IMG/VR virus record: IMGVR_UViG_3300028374_000008
Coordinates: 1 to 64,000 of that record
Length of the DNA: 64,000 nucleotides
Source of the DNA: a virus
Strand: one strand, 5' to 3'
A program made the position numbers and the translations under genes. The notes under the pieces are model-generated. The model was given only the letters and a program-made list of their open reading frames with translations. It made no database searches and was not told the origin of the DNA. Positions within the stretch are counted from its first letter, which is position 1. Each line of letters starts with the position of its first letter. Shown in pieces: positions 17,801-25,217 of this stretch.

Positions 17801-17945
17801 TTGCCTTTACGTACTCACGGGGGTTGCTCTTGGCGTATGTGGTCATCGCCTTGCGCAGCTTTCCCTTTGTGATGGGGCCGTCAATGGTGACGCCCGAAGG
17901 AAGCGCGTCCTGCATGAGCATTTGCCCAAACGTCAAATCAACCAT
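14820..17945 (-). CDS. RNA polymerase beta' subunit, C-terminal part, with virion-type tail
   Basis: 1041 aa from the ATG at 17945, which overlaps the upstream stop by 8 bases; an in-frame start at 18014 would overlap far more. It continues beta' where the upstream chain stops. The bridge helix is MARSGGRGSIPQLMK. The trigger-loop region runs from HGEVTPWL through GLNPADAWVTGVESRRN to LVVTQEDCGT. All four Cys of the second beta' zinc site are present (EDCGT, then C-x6-C-x2-C in STCEAKDGVCRKC). VGSRSAQALTEPLTQ matches the late conserved helix. By hand alignment the catalytic-type trigger-loop His is replaced. From about residue 670 the protein is not polymerase: a Pro-rich linker, AKQAS, helical parts, a Gly/Ala hydrophobic stretch and a poly-Gln C-terminus. 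Confidence 0.9.
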   Translation of the reverse strand: MVDLTFGQMLMQDALPSGVTIDGPITKGKLRKAMTTYAKSNPREYVKAIQEIKRVGDQVATWEGISVGLDDIAPDYKNRDPVMQDALRKMKAAKSDEEKRGILLDTQNKFVDITKNHPSDMTIMARSGGRGSIPQLMKTVASPVVATAHGEVTPWLVTKSYAQGLNPADAWVTGVESRRNAIASTGSVVEPGAAAKVVVSNMEDLVVTQEDCGTRSGIMLDTDDQIADRFLARSESGLPRNELVTPDVVNTLNKKGVDRILVRSPSTCEAKDGVCRKCMGLNEWGKPYPVGTNVGSRSAQALTEPLTQFVLNAKHGVRLAGGDDNKLRGLSGFKTLTEVPKSFTDKAAIAEKDGKIESIVKAPQGGHYITLAGKRYYTPPKLDPIVKVGDRVEAGDALTDGTPMPDAVVRHKGIGEGRRYLSDSLTKLYRRQGVDIDRRHTELLSRKAMNYVRVEDDDSGQFIPGDVVEFNKIKGAFGKSPKRIPVGQAQGKTLAAPVLHYTEGTRVTQSVISELKRQNVKEVEVATKGPRIEPIMKSMIQTPLLSDDWMSRLSHRYLRKTLVDGAGFGMTTDVSSTSPVPAYIEGRPFATGQQGKYASEVDQFVVDTLTAPINRPTRELRRDAQQRREDEGEPGLLESIVQFFVDNPDAEVAEAPKPKAAPAPPPPAPEESALDAAALVDGVPMEAKQASLSTLKRVMFGRGAGVSGANKLRKALDDDTFKIISPSGGVDSRAVELRRAADRMGGLDLEDAGLTDRGIMTSEGDAFIRKLDESRPGLRRQYKGEAIPDFDPKEFDAIKPGLGQRITPQMYEDYMQAQRRGRPIGRFAKDMVFGEDPLEVLRQRYRTGGILGRGGVMAGDFAIDPDTLRSYKRWRAGKGSLKELAAPAAMEAAAKYYTFVAPAQALYYAATEPVGENESRYENVGGAVGDVLGWAAASPFNLGGVAFASPVIAGGKAIGRGLDPNYTPPQDAGDHAVSDRLRSAYSRGWQSSPVMEQYSDLQSARTSAQQYYDELRRRRTQQQQQQQQQAPSGVANTRPAR

Positions 17946-18495
17946 ACCCGCCCCCTGCGCCCATTCGACTGTACCGATTTGCGCCGTATGCAAAGCCCGG
18001 AGCGGCCAGTGCACCTGCGGTAAGCGGCGCGTCCACTACGTCGAACGCTTGCATCGCTTTGCCTCCCGCTGTTGTCGGCTTCGCCGTTTGATCCGCAAGA
18101 CGCGTCGCTCTGAAGTACTGTCGGGAGCTTTTGCCAGCGTTGTTTACGGCACGCGCACCGGCAGCTACCCCTTTCCCGGTTGTTTTAGCTCCCCAACCAA
18201 GCGCTTTGCCGACGCCTTTTGCTGCAGCGCCTATTCCCTGCGCGACCGCTCCCATGACAGCCGCTTCTTTGATGATCTCTTCTTCTGTCATGTAGGCCAG
18301 ACGGTGCGTTACAGCAGCAGTCTTGACCCCTTGCATGGGCATGTGCACGTTCTGCTGTGCAATACTTTGCGACTCTAGAGACGCAGCAGGGCCCCAGTAA
18401 ACCGGCTCTTCGTACGACGGCACGATGCGCCTGGCGTCACGAATATTCGTGCTCGCGTTTTGTACCGCTTCAATAAAATCGGAAGTACTTTTCAT
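17938..18495 (-). CDS. 185-aa Gly/Ala-rich protein between the two RNAP genes
   Basis: The family is not recognised. The N-terminal ~60 residues are polar. Then come VKTAA and IKEAA motifs and a long Gly/Ala segment (residues ~75-115, with GIGAAAKGVGKALGWGAK) that could form an amphipathic or membrane-active helix. It is coupled to both RNAP genes by short overlaps (ATGA at the start, 8 bases at the end). Its composition matches the internal virion proteins downstream rather than any RNAP subunit, so I infer a partner that stores or ejects the polymerase. Confidence 0.6.
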   Translation of the reverse strand: MKSTSDFIEAVQNASTNIRDARRIVPSYEEPVYWGPAASLESQSIAQQNVHMPMQGVKTAAVTHRLAYMTEEEIIKEAAVMGAVAQGIGAAAKGVGKALGWGAKTTGKGVAAGARAVNNAGKSSRQYFRATRLADQTAKPTTAGGKAMQAFDVVDAPLTAGALAAPGFAYGANRYSRMGAGGGYG

Positions 18496-21400
18496 GACTT
18501 GCCTTTGATCTTAACACGCGAGTTCATTTTTATCTCCCCACGCTTGTACGCAGCGAGCGCATCAGCCTTCGTCGCGAATGTTTTCGTCTTGCCCGTAGCG
18601 CTGTCCTTGGTGGCCATGTAGGCGCCAATGAGCGCCTCATGTGCGGGGAAGACCATTAGATCATCTTTTGAGCGGTCACCAAACAAAAGATTGGAGAGCG
18701 TAATGGATTTGGCCTCGTTCTTGGCGGCGTCACTCACCGGCGTGTGGAGCTGGACAGTATCGCCATCATAGTCAGCATTCATTCCACTTTCAGCAAACGG
18801 GTTGAGCCGAATTGTCTTACCCGGCACAAGCTTAGGGTACGCAGCGACCATGTTAAAGCGGTGCAGCGACGGTGCCCGGTTGAACAGGACAGGCCGGTCT
18901 TGGATCTCAATGTCGAGCTCACGCTTGGCTGCAGGCGCTTGGTCTTTGTAGAGCTGACGCGCTTCGGTCGCAGAGTAGCCGTTCTTGATGAGGCGCTTCA
19001 CGATGAAGGGCTCGTACATGCGCCAACCCATCTGCTCCGGCACACCAAGCTCGTCCAGCCCCAGCGTGTGGTCGGGTGCGATGGTTGCACGCCCTGACAG
19101 GTCTTGGCGCTTCTTGAGCATACGTGAGTGGAAGAACCCGCCTTTGGGTGACCCGGTGCCGGTGATTTGGCGCAAGTGACCTTTGACGCCCCGGCCTTTG
19201 TTCTGCGGGCTGACGGGATCGTTGGTCCCAAATAGCGCCCCAACGGTGTCGTGCAAGTGGCGCCGCTGCAGCTTCATCTCATCAGGGTAGCGCAGTTCTT
19301 CGGGCGTCTCTTTGATGGACTCATTGGCGAGCATGACGTCGCGATAGAGATAGTTGGCGTCAGACACCAGCGTCGTACCATCTGGGTTGGGCGTGATAGG
19401 ACGCACTTTAGGGGGCGTGACGGGCAGCTTTGTAAGTACGTACGCGTCGCCTGGGCGCATCTGTTCTTTGCTAAGCGCCCGGATGTACTTCAGCTTCTTG
19501 ACGGCAGTGTTCCGTGCTGAGCCGCTCCGGGACCGAACCTGCTCTTGGAGATCTTTCTCGAGCTTGTTTAGGTCGAGGTTGTTGAGCATACGCTTGACCT
19601 CTGCGGCGCCCTTGTCGTCGCGGAAATCTTGGAACTCAGACTTTGTCATGCCCAAGAGACGCCGGGCAGGCTCGACAAACACAGGGTTTACGACGGGCTC
19701 TGCTAGGTCAATCTTTGAGTACTTGTCCCCGTCTAAGCCGCCTGTCGCGGCCGGGTCAAAAAGTCCGCCTTTCTCGGGCGCAATCGTGGGCACACCGTCA
19801 ATCTTTTTGGGCTTTACCAGCAAGGCGTTATTGATGGTGCGCTCTGCCATGTCGTCGATGTCACGATCTGTCAGCGGCGCCAAGGTGCGCTTGGTTCCAT
19901 CTTTGTTGACCTTGATGCCTGCGCCGTGGAGCGTCTTGGTAAACTTGTCGTACGCGAAGTTTGTAGACGGAGTGGGCGCAGGCAGGCCAAGCTGTAATCG
20001 ACGCCAGTACTCATCGTTCTTTTGGCCTTTGATCGACGTCACATCAGACAAGATGTTTCGAGCGTTGTGCGCGATGAGCGCATTGAACTCCATCTTACCT
20101 ATAGATTTGGCGCCCTCATCGCCGCCCTTTGTAGGCTGCATGTTGGCGTCGTAGCCAGGACCGATGCCGCGCGCGGCGTAGTTGGTGTCCGTCGACTTGA
20201 ACAGCTTGTAGACGTACTGGCGTCCGACGTGGATGTTGGGGATTTTCTTGTCTGAGAGTGGGTCGTAGACAGTCTCCTTGTCTTTGACCCCATGCTGCTT
20301 CATCAAGTCTTTGGCCCACTGAACGTTGTCGTGGTCGGCAAACTGGTCAATGACGACGGGCTTGCCTGTTTTCTCCGCTACTTTTCCTACCGCGGTTTCT
20401 AGGATCTGATTAGGGTTGATTCGAGTGATGATGCCCGCGGACGTCATCAGGATGTCGAGGGGCTTTTCCTTCTCGTCGCGCACCATCTGGTCGTCGGGGA
20501 CGATTTTGGAGACGACGCCTTTGGCCCCGTACCGGTTCGCTAGCTTGTCGCCCACGCGCATGGGCTCGTCGGTACGGATGGTGACGAGTACTTGGCTACT
20601 CGTGATAGCGACGTCTTCGACTGTGCCTGGGTTGTGGTGGTCCCACGTCACGGCGGCGTCGCGGTACGGCTTGACCAGGGACTTGTGAAGGCGCCCAAGC
20701 ATCTGTTGCTTGGAACTGGCCTGCGAAGACTTCATGGCGGCGATGACAATCTCGCCGTTGTTGATGCGCTGGCCTTTCTTGATGACGCCTTTGCGGTCCA
20801 GCCGGTTGTACTCCGCTTTCGAGTAACGCGACCCGAAGTAGGCTTTGTGCTTGTCACGGTCGAGAACAGTCGACGGGTCGATGTCGATCTTCTCTTTGTA
20901 CATGTGCATCGACGTCATCTTCGACGCAGCGCCCTCCGAGATAACGACAGCGTCGTTTGAGTTCAGCCCGTTGTACGGCATGTACCCCACCGACATGTTC
21001 TTCCCCAACGCGAGTTTACCGTTACGGGTGAAGTTGTTGTCTGCCAGCACCTGGTTCTTTTTGACGCGGTCACCCTTCTTTACTTTGAGCTCGTCGTTCA
21101 GGTACGTCTTCGACATCAACGGAAACATCTGCGAGTAGGGGACTTTGTGAAGCTCCGCGTCGTCCGCGGCTTGTTTCATCATGCGGCCGGGCTCGTCTGG
21201 GTCATACGAAGAGAGCCCCATTCCCTCGTATATTTTCATGAGCGTTTCTTTGTCGACCGCTTTGTCCTTGTAAGGACGTGCACGTAGCCGCAGTACCTCG
21301 CCGCGGTGGTCCTCTGTTATGCGCGCCATAAGCTCACGCGCCAACCCTTGCCCGCGGTTGTCTGGATTTACCCAGACGCCGCTGATCCAAGGCCCATCGC

Positions 21401-23279
21401 CCTCTGTAGAGGTAGGTTTTAGCGACGCATACGCTACGTTTTTTCCATCTATGTGCGCATCGTACCTACGCATGAGTTCTTCGTCGTCGTCAGACCCGTG
21501 GTCATCAAATACGCTGTACGTTACTTCTGATGCGCTTTTCATCCGGTCCGGCCGAATGTAAACGAAGTCTCCGTCGATCTTGTCGATGGTGCCGTCGACA
21601 GGTGAGATTGGAACAGTCATCTCACCGAATTCTTGTTCAACGGTACGATCGTCCCCCGCCCAGCTACGCACTTGGACGTACGGCTCTTCACGCTCTTTAA
21701 GGGGCAGCGCCTGGGTCTGCATCTTCGAGCCCATGATGTTTCGGTTGCCCTGCGCCGACTCCAAAAACGGCACCAGATTCGTAGTAGGCGAGTACATCGA
21801 CGCGGAGGTGGGGATGCTGTAATCGACCTCAGTAGGCTTCACCGATACAACTTTGCCGCGACGCATGGCGTCGACGTACTTACTTCCCGTCAGCTTTTGG
21901 TTAGGGAACGCAATCGTCTTGTCTTCCAACTCGTCTGCCCGCTTGTACTCAACCTGGCCTGTTCGCCGGTTCTTAAGCGGCGCATACATATTGCCGTCGT
22001 CATCGCGCGCCGTGTGCAGCGCCGTGCGGACATCGATACCTGCTTTGCCTGACTCGGGCGTACGGACAGGGTCAATCATTCCGAAGTGGGAGTAGTGGAC
22101 ATCGCGCGCTTCGTCGGGGACGGCCAGGGTCGAGGAGATGCCGCCCTCACCCAGCGACGTCACTTTGACGGACTGGTCGATAATCTCCATCGGGTTGATC
22201 TGCATAGGCGTAGCAGACAGGGCCGACGTCGTGAGGAAGTTGTGCACGGACTTTGAGAACGGCGCGTTGGGCAGCACGTCGCCTACTTTGAGCGCGTCCT
22301 TTGTCTTGGACCGGTTCATTTTTCGTCGGACTTTGGAGCGCACGTCGCGTGCTGCGTCTTTCTCGATGCGCTCTTTGAAGAACGACTCAACGGTATGCAG
22401 CGTCTTAAATGCAGTGGAGTCGCGGTCGTCCTGCTCTTCTTTGTCGTTGTAAACGTTGAGAAGCTTCTGGCTTGCACGCAGGAGCGCCTTGGGCTGGACC
22501 GTGTCGAACTTTTGGCCCAGCGTCATCTGCGTAACGTTGGCGTCCATGCTCGTCGTTTTGTACGACTCTTTGATGGCCTCAATGCGCTCTTCGTGGGACA
22601 GCCCTGTCTTACGTGCAAAAGACGGGATGACCTTTTCGTAGAGCTTTCGGATGTGTTTGTTTTCTTTGCCCGACGAGTACGACTTGTTGATCTTTGTGAC
22701 GTCCGCATTCCACATGCGGGTCATCTTGGAGTCGCTCACGCCAAGGGCAGACAAGACCGCGTACAGCGGAATGCGTGTCGTGCCGTACTGCATGAAGAAC
22801 ACGCCGCGCTCAGGGTCCATCTCCAGGCGGAAGTTGCGTCCTTTGGAGAGGTTAAATGACGCCTCGAGCTGGCCATTTTCGCGTTGGCGTGTGTAGACGC
22901 CGGGCTTGATTCGGACCTGGTTTGCGACCGTGTAGTCGTTACCTCCCATTACAAATGTGTGCCGCTCCGTAAAGTAAGGTAGGTGCACGAGTGTACGCTT
23001 TGATCGGTCGAGGATCTTACCTGACTTCTTGTCCTTGAGAGTCACGGTGCCCTTCAAAGGCTCCACCAGCGTACGGCCTTCCATGAGCGCCAGCTTCTGC
23101 TCAGACGGAGAAAAGACAGTCGGCTTGTAATCGAAGTCTTCAACGTCGAGTTCGTAGTCGTCCGTCGACAGCGAGGGGATGACGTTCCGGATACCGTCCA
23201 TTGCGTGTTGCCGGATGCGCTCGCGGCGGTCTTCTGCGCGGGTCATCAGCTCATACAGGCGTGGTTTGTCGTCAGCCAT
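18492..23279 (-). CDS. RNA polymerase beta fused to beta' N-terminal part, with GNAT insertion
   Basis: 1595 aa in one frame. Beta signatures in order: TFVMGGNDYTVANQVRIKPG, LGEGGISSTLAVPDEARDVH, MIDPVRTPESG, GKNMSVGYMPYNGLNSNDA, RVGDKLANRYGAKGVVSKI and INPNQILETAVG. Beta' signatures follow: LSGRATIAPDHTLGLDELGV, DRPVLFNRAPSLHR and the catalytic triad motif NADYDGD at about 1501-1507. The chain ends ~90 residues later, before the bridge helix, which is on the next large gene. The first beta' zinc finger appears absent. Residues ~580-705 are an extra domain of GNAT acetyltransferase type (GVWVNPDNRGQGLARELMAR, then KIYEGMGL), bracketed by MKSAS and MKQAA. Alpha and omega are not in the window. 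AAGGAA precedes the ATG. Confidence 0.93.
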   Translation of the reverse strand: MADDKPRLYELMTRAEDRRERIRQHAMDGIRNVIPSLSTDDYELDVEDFDYKPTVFSPSEQKLALMEGRTLVEPLKGTVTLKDKKSGKILDRSKRTLVHLPYFTERHTFVMGGNDYTVANQVRIKPGVYTRQRENGQLEASFNLSKGRNFRLEMDPERGVFFMQYGTTRIPLYAVLSALGVSDSKMTRMWNADVTKINKSYSSGKENKHIRKLYEKVIPSFARKTGLSHEERIEAIKESYKTTSMDANVTQMTLGQKFDTVQPKALLRASQKLLNVYNDKEEQDDRDSTAFKTLHTVESFFKERIEKDAARDVRSKVRRKMNRSKTKDALKVGDVLPNAPFSKSVHNFLTTSALSATPMQINPMEIIDQSVKVTSLGEGGISSTLAVPDEARDVHYSHFGMIDPVRTPESGKAGIDVRTALHTARDDDGNMYAPLKNRRTGQVEYKRADELEDKTIAFPNQKLTGSKYVDAMRRGKVVSVKPTEVDYSIPTSASMYSPTTNLVPFLESAQGNRNIMGSKMQTQALPLKEREEPYVQVRSWAGDDRTVEQEFGEMTVPISPVDGTIDKIDGDFVYIRPDRMKSASEVTYSVFDDHGSDDDEELMRRYDAHIDGKNVAYASLKPTSTEGDGPWISGVWVNPDNRGQGLARELMARITEDHRGEVLRLRARPYKDKAVDKETLMKIYEGMGLSSYDPDEPGRMMKQAADDAELHKVPYSQMFPLMSKTYLNDELKVKKGDRVKKNQVLADNNFTRNGKLALGKNMSVGYMPYNGLNSNDAVVISEGAASKMTSMHMYKEKIDIDPSTVLDRDKHKAYFGSRYSKAEYNRLDRKGVIKKGQRINNGEIVIAAMKSSQASSKQQMLGRLHKSLVKPYRDAAVTWDHHNPGTVEDVAITSSQVLVTIRTDEPMRVGDKLANRYGAKGVVSKIVPDDQMVRDEKEKPLDILMTSAGIITRINPNQILETAVGKVAEKTGKPVVIDQFADHDNVQWAKDLMKQHGVKDKETVYDPLSDKKIPNIHVGRQYVYKLFKSTDTNYAARGIGPGYDANMQPTKGGDEGAKSIGKMEFNALIAHNARNILSDVTSIKGQKNDEYWRRLQLGLPAPTPSTNFAYDKFTKTLHGAGIKVNKDGTKRTLAPLTDRDIDDMAERTINNALLVKPKKIDGVPTIAPEKGGLFDPAATGGLDGDKYSKIDLAEPVVNPVFVEPARRLLGMTKSEFQDFRDDKGAAEVKRMLNNLDLNKLEKDLQEQVRSRSGSARNTAVKKLKYIRALSKEQMRPGDAYVLTKLPVTPPKVRPITPNPDGTTLVSDANYLYRDVMLANESIKETPEELRYPDEMKLQRRHLHDTVGALFGTNDPVSPQNKGRGVKGHLRQITGTGSPKGGFFHSRMLKKRQDLSGRATIAPDHTLGLDELGVPEQMGWRMYEPFIVKRLIKNGYSATEARQLYKDQAPAAKRELDIEIQDRPVLFNRAPSLHRFNMVAAYPKLVPGKTIRLNPFAESGMNADYDGDTVQLHTPVSDAAKNEAKSITLSNLLFGDRSKDDLMVFPAHEALIGAYMATKDSATGKTKTFATKADALAAYKRGEIKMNSRVKIKGKS

Positions 23280-23349
23280 ACCGTTCCTTATCCGTCAATT
23301 GTCGCGCCCAAGTCTACACCCAGCGCTGCCAAACTGCCACCCGATCCGT

Positions 23350-23357
23350 GGTATAAG
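23350..23357 (+). promoter_or_regulatory. Candidate phage promoter, GGTATAAG
   Basis: GGTATAAG lies 82 bases before the ATG at 23440. The same octamer precedes the genes at 24203 and 44251. Here and at 24116 it is followed by similar downstream words (catgtcc, attcaag). No -35-like TTGACA lies at normal spacing, so it may serve the phage RNAP rather than the host sigma-70 enzyme. That reading is inference. Confidence 0.45.
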
Positions 23358-23439
23358 TGTGTGCAACACACTCCCCTTGCTCGCATGTCCCAATGCGCAA
23401 GCGGGAGTTTTATTCATTCAAGGGACAACGGAGAAAGCG

Positions 23440-24039
23440 ATGTTCGGTAAGAACAAGGAAACAGTCGCGCCGCAAAACGGCTGGCACCGTCTGGTGCAAC
23501 GTCTGCGTATGAAAGTCCAAGAGCTGTGCGTGCAGCTCGAAGACGCATACGAAGCCCACGCACAGGACGTCGCGGCCAGGGAGGACGCGCTCAACAGCTT
23601 GAAAGTAACCGCACTGCGCATGCGGCAACGCCTGCGCGAGTACAAAGAAGAGGTCGAAGCCCACGCTTCCGACAAGAAGCTCCTTCTGGAGCGAGCAGGG
23701 CGCATTGCTCTGCTAGAACAAAAGCTGCTTCGCCTGCAAAAGGCGATTGCAGCGCGCGACGCCTGGGAGGGTTGCGACGTAGCAACCCCGGCAGGCAGGG
23801 GCACGTGCGTCGGAGTAGGCGCGACCGTGGACGTGCTGCTCGAAGCAGGGCACGTATGGCGCGGAACGTGCTTCGACGAGCTCAAACGCTTGACGGCACC
23901 CGATGCAGACCGCGCACGCGAGCTGCGTCTCCTCCTCGAGGAGCTTCGTGAAGACGGCGCAATCGAGGACCAGCCCATAACGGGCGACGTCGAGCTTCTT
24001 TATTATGGCGAGCAGGCAACGCCAGAGGAGATAAACTAG
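23440..24039 (+). CDS. 199-aa coiled-coil protein with a TP-x-GRG-x-C domain
   Basis: The start is the ATG at 23440, preceded by GGAG; the same frame is open further upstream but crosses the promoter. Residues ~10-110 are a long charged coiled coil. Residues ~115-165 form a small domain (ATPAGRGTCVGVGATVDVLL, then RGTCFDELKRL) that has a counterpart in the next plus-strand gene. It is transcribed away from the RNAP operon and ends shortly before a weak terminator. No family is recognised. Confidence 0.7.
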   Translation: MFGKNKETVAPQNGWHRLVQRLRMKVQELCVQLEDAYEAHAQDVAAREDALNSLKVTALRMRQRLREYKEEVEAHASDKKLLLERAGRIALLEQKLLRLQKAIAARDAWEGCDVATPAGRGTCVGVGATVDVLLEAGHVWRGTCFDELKRLTAPDADRARELRLLLEELREDGAIEDQPITGDVELLYYGEQATPEEIN

Positions 24040-24065
24040 TGGATTTCACCGAAATCACTGATCTC

Positions 24066-24094
24066 AGGCCGCCCCCCAATACGGCCTTAATTTC
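24066..24094 (+). terminator. Weak terminator between the two small plus-strand genes
   Basis: Inverted repeat AGGCCG / CGGCCT with a ten-base loop, followed by TTAATTTC. It lies 26 bases after the stop at 24039 and 22 bases before the next promoter-like octamer. The stem is short and the T run broken, so termination may be partial. Confidence 0.5.
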
Positions 24095-24115
24095 AAAAAA
24101 CCGCACCCCAAATGC

Positions 24116-24123
24116 GGTATAAG
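24116..24123 (+). promoter_or_regulatory. Candidate phage promoter, GGTATAAG
   Basis: The octamer lies 79 bases before the gene at 24203. The leader repeats words found after the 23350 site (acatgtcc, attcaag, ggag), which suggests the two leaders are related by duplication. It follows a terminator, as expected for an independent transcription unit. Confidence 0.5.
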
Positions 24124-24202
24124 AACACGCAACGAGACATGTAGCACTGCCCCTCCAGGCCTACATGTCCAACAATTCAAGAGGGATTAAAGGAGAGTTC
24201 CT

Positions 24203-24778
24203 ATGGGAATTCGTAACGCGCTTATTCGAAAGCTTACCAAAAAAGTAACTGGAGCGGACGCTGTCCGAGCGATCGGGCACGCCGTGAAGGGGGCGGCTAT
24301 GAACGCCCCCCCTGCCGTGAAGGGCGCTGGCGCACTCGCAGCGCTAGGCGGCGCTGTGTACGGAGCTTCCTCCGTACGGAACGCTTACAAACTAAACGCG
24401 GAATGGGTAAACCAAGAGGTGGATACACCTCTTGGTCGCGGCGTCTGCACTTCCGTGCAGGGCTGGGACAACGGAGGGTGCATCCTCCGTTGCCAGGTAG
24501 CACGTGGCGGAAGTGCAGACATCTACCTGTTCCGCACAGAACAGCTCACGCCCGTGCGTGAGCTACCAGAAGTCCCGGAGCTCACGCAGCCTTCGGCTGA
24601 AGAGCCGAAGGCTGAGGTTGAAGAGCCTGAAGAGGTTGAAGAGCCTGAAGAGGTTGAAGAGCCTGAAGAGCCTGAAGAGGTTGAAGAGCCTGAAGAGGTT
24701 GAAGAGCCTGAAGAGCCGAGGGCCCGCGCTTCCCGCCGTAAGGCGGAGAAGGCGGACGACGTGAAGGATGCGTCGTAA
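24203..24778 (+). CDS. 191-aa protein with TP-x-GRG-x-C domain and EEPEEV tail
   Basis: The ATG at 24203 has AAAGGAGAG upstream. Residues ~30-65 are Ala/Gly-rich (VKGAGALAALGGAVYGAS), possibly membrane-inserting. Residues ~70-120 are a small beta-type domain (DTPLGRGVCTSVQGWDNGG, then YLFRTEQL) that parallels the previous gene. From ~130 on the chain is acidic repeats (EEPEEV) encoded by 18-bp units, ending in a basic tail. The same units appear at the left edge of the window on the other strand. It stands alone between its own promoter and a strong terminator. A virion role is likely from composition, but not shown. Confidence 0.7.
   Translation: MGIRNALIRKLTKKVTGADAVRAIGHAVKGAAMNAPPAVKGAGALAALGGAVYGASSVRNAYKLNAEWVNQEVDTPLGRGVCTSVQGWDNGGCILRCQVARGGSADIYLFRTEQLTPVRELPEVPELTQPSAEEPKAEVEEPEEVEEPEEVEEPEEPEEVEEPEEVEEPEEPRARASRRKAEKADDVKDAS
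24616..24717. repeat. 18-bp tandem repeat coding for EEPEEV (second locus)
   Basis: About five copies of gttgaagagcctgaagag, one expanded by nine bases, in the 3' part of the gene at 24203. This is the exact reverse complement phase of the repeat at 1-90, so two unlinked genes on opposite strands share it at DNA level. Confidence 0.9.
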
Positions 24779-24792
24779 GCCGTAAGCAGCAC

Positions 24793-24828
24793 AGCCTCTC
24801 CCCACTTCCGGGGAGAGGCTTTCTTTTT
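24793..24828 (+). terminator. Strong rho-independent terminator
   Basis: An 11-bp perfect stem (AGCCTCTCCCC / GGGGAGAGGCT) with a six-base loop is followed by TTCTTTTT. It lies 14 bases after the stop at 24778 and just before the 3' end of the convergent minus-strand gene at 24831. Confidence 0.9.
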
Positions 24829-24830
24829 GC

Positions 24831-25208
24831 TCACATCGTATCTTCAAAGGACGCAACCCCTTTGGGGTCTTTGTTCTTGTCCTTGTCTTTGTCTTTTTTA
24901 GGTGTCTTGTCGATCCAGGCAAGCGTCACGGTGGTGAGTCCGTCTTTGTCGTGTGCCCACTTCTCTTGTCGGACCATCTTTTTCCCCATCAAGACGGCCG
25001 TCATGATCTCTTCAAGCGACGACACGTCTGACGCCTGAGTGAGGTCAAACATCTCGTAACGCGCGTTGATGTGAAAGCCCTCAAACATGTCTGCGTCTTC
25101 CTCGACCTTCTGGCCAGGGTGAGAGCGCAGCTGTTTTTTGACGCGAGCGTCGACGGGGCTTTGCGGTGCTTCAGGGCTATTGAAGTGTACGTTGTCTCGA
25201 AATCCCAT
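24831..25208 (-). CDS. 125-aa protein downstream of the portal, unknown
   Basis: Hydrophilic, ending in a Lys/Asp-rich tail with DKDKDKNKDPKG. The middle (HINARYEMFDLTQASDVSSL) looks like a small folded domain. It follows the portal gene by nine bases and shares its operon, so a head-assembly role is plausible. No family is recognised. Confidence 0.6.
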   Translation of the reverse strand: MGFRDNVHFNSPEAPQSPVDARVKKQLRSHPGQKVEEDADMFEGFHINARYEMFDLTQASDVSSLEEIMTAVLMGKKMVRQEKWAHDKDGLTTVTLAWIDKTPKKDKDKDKNKDPKGVASFEDTM

Positions 25209-25217
25209 AGTGGTCCT

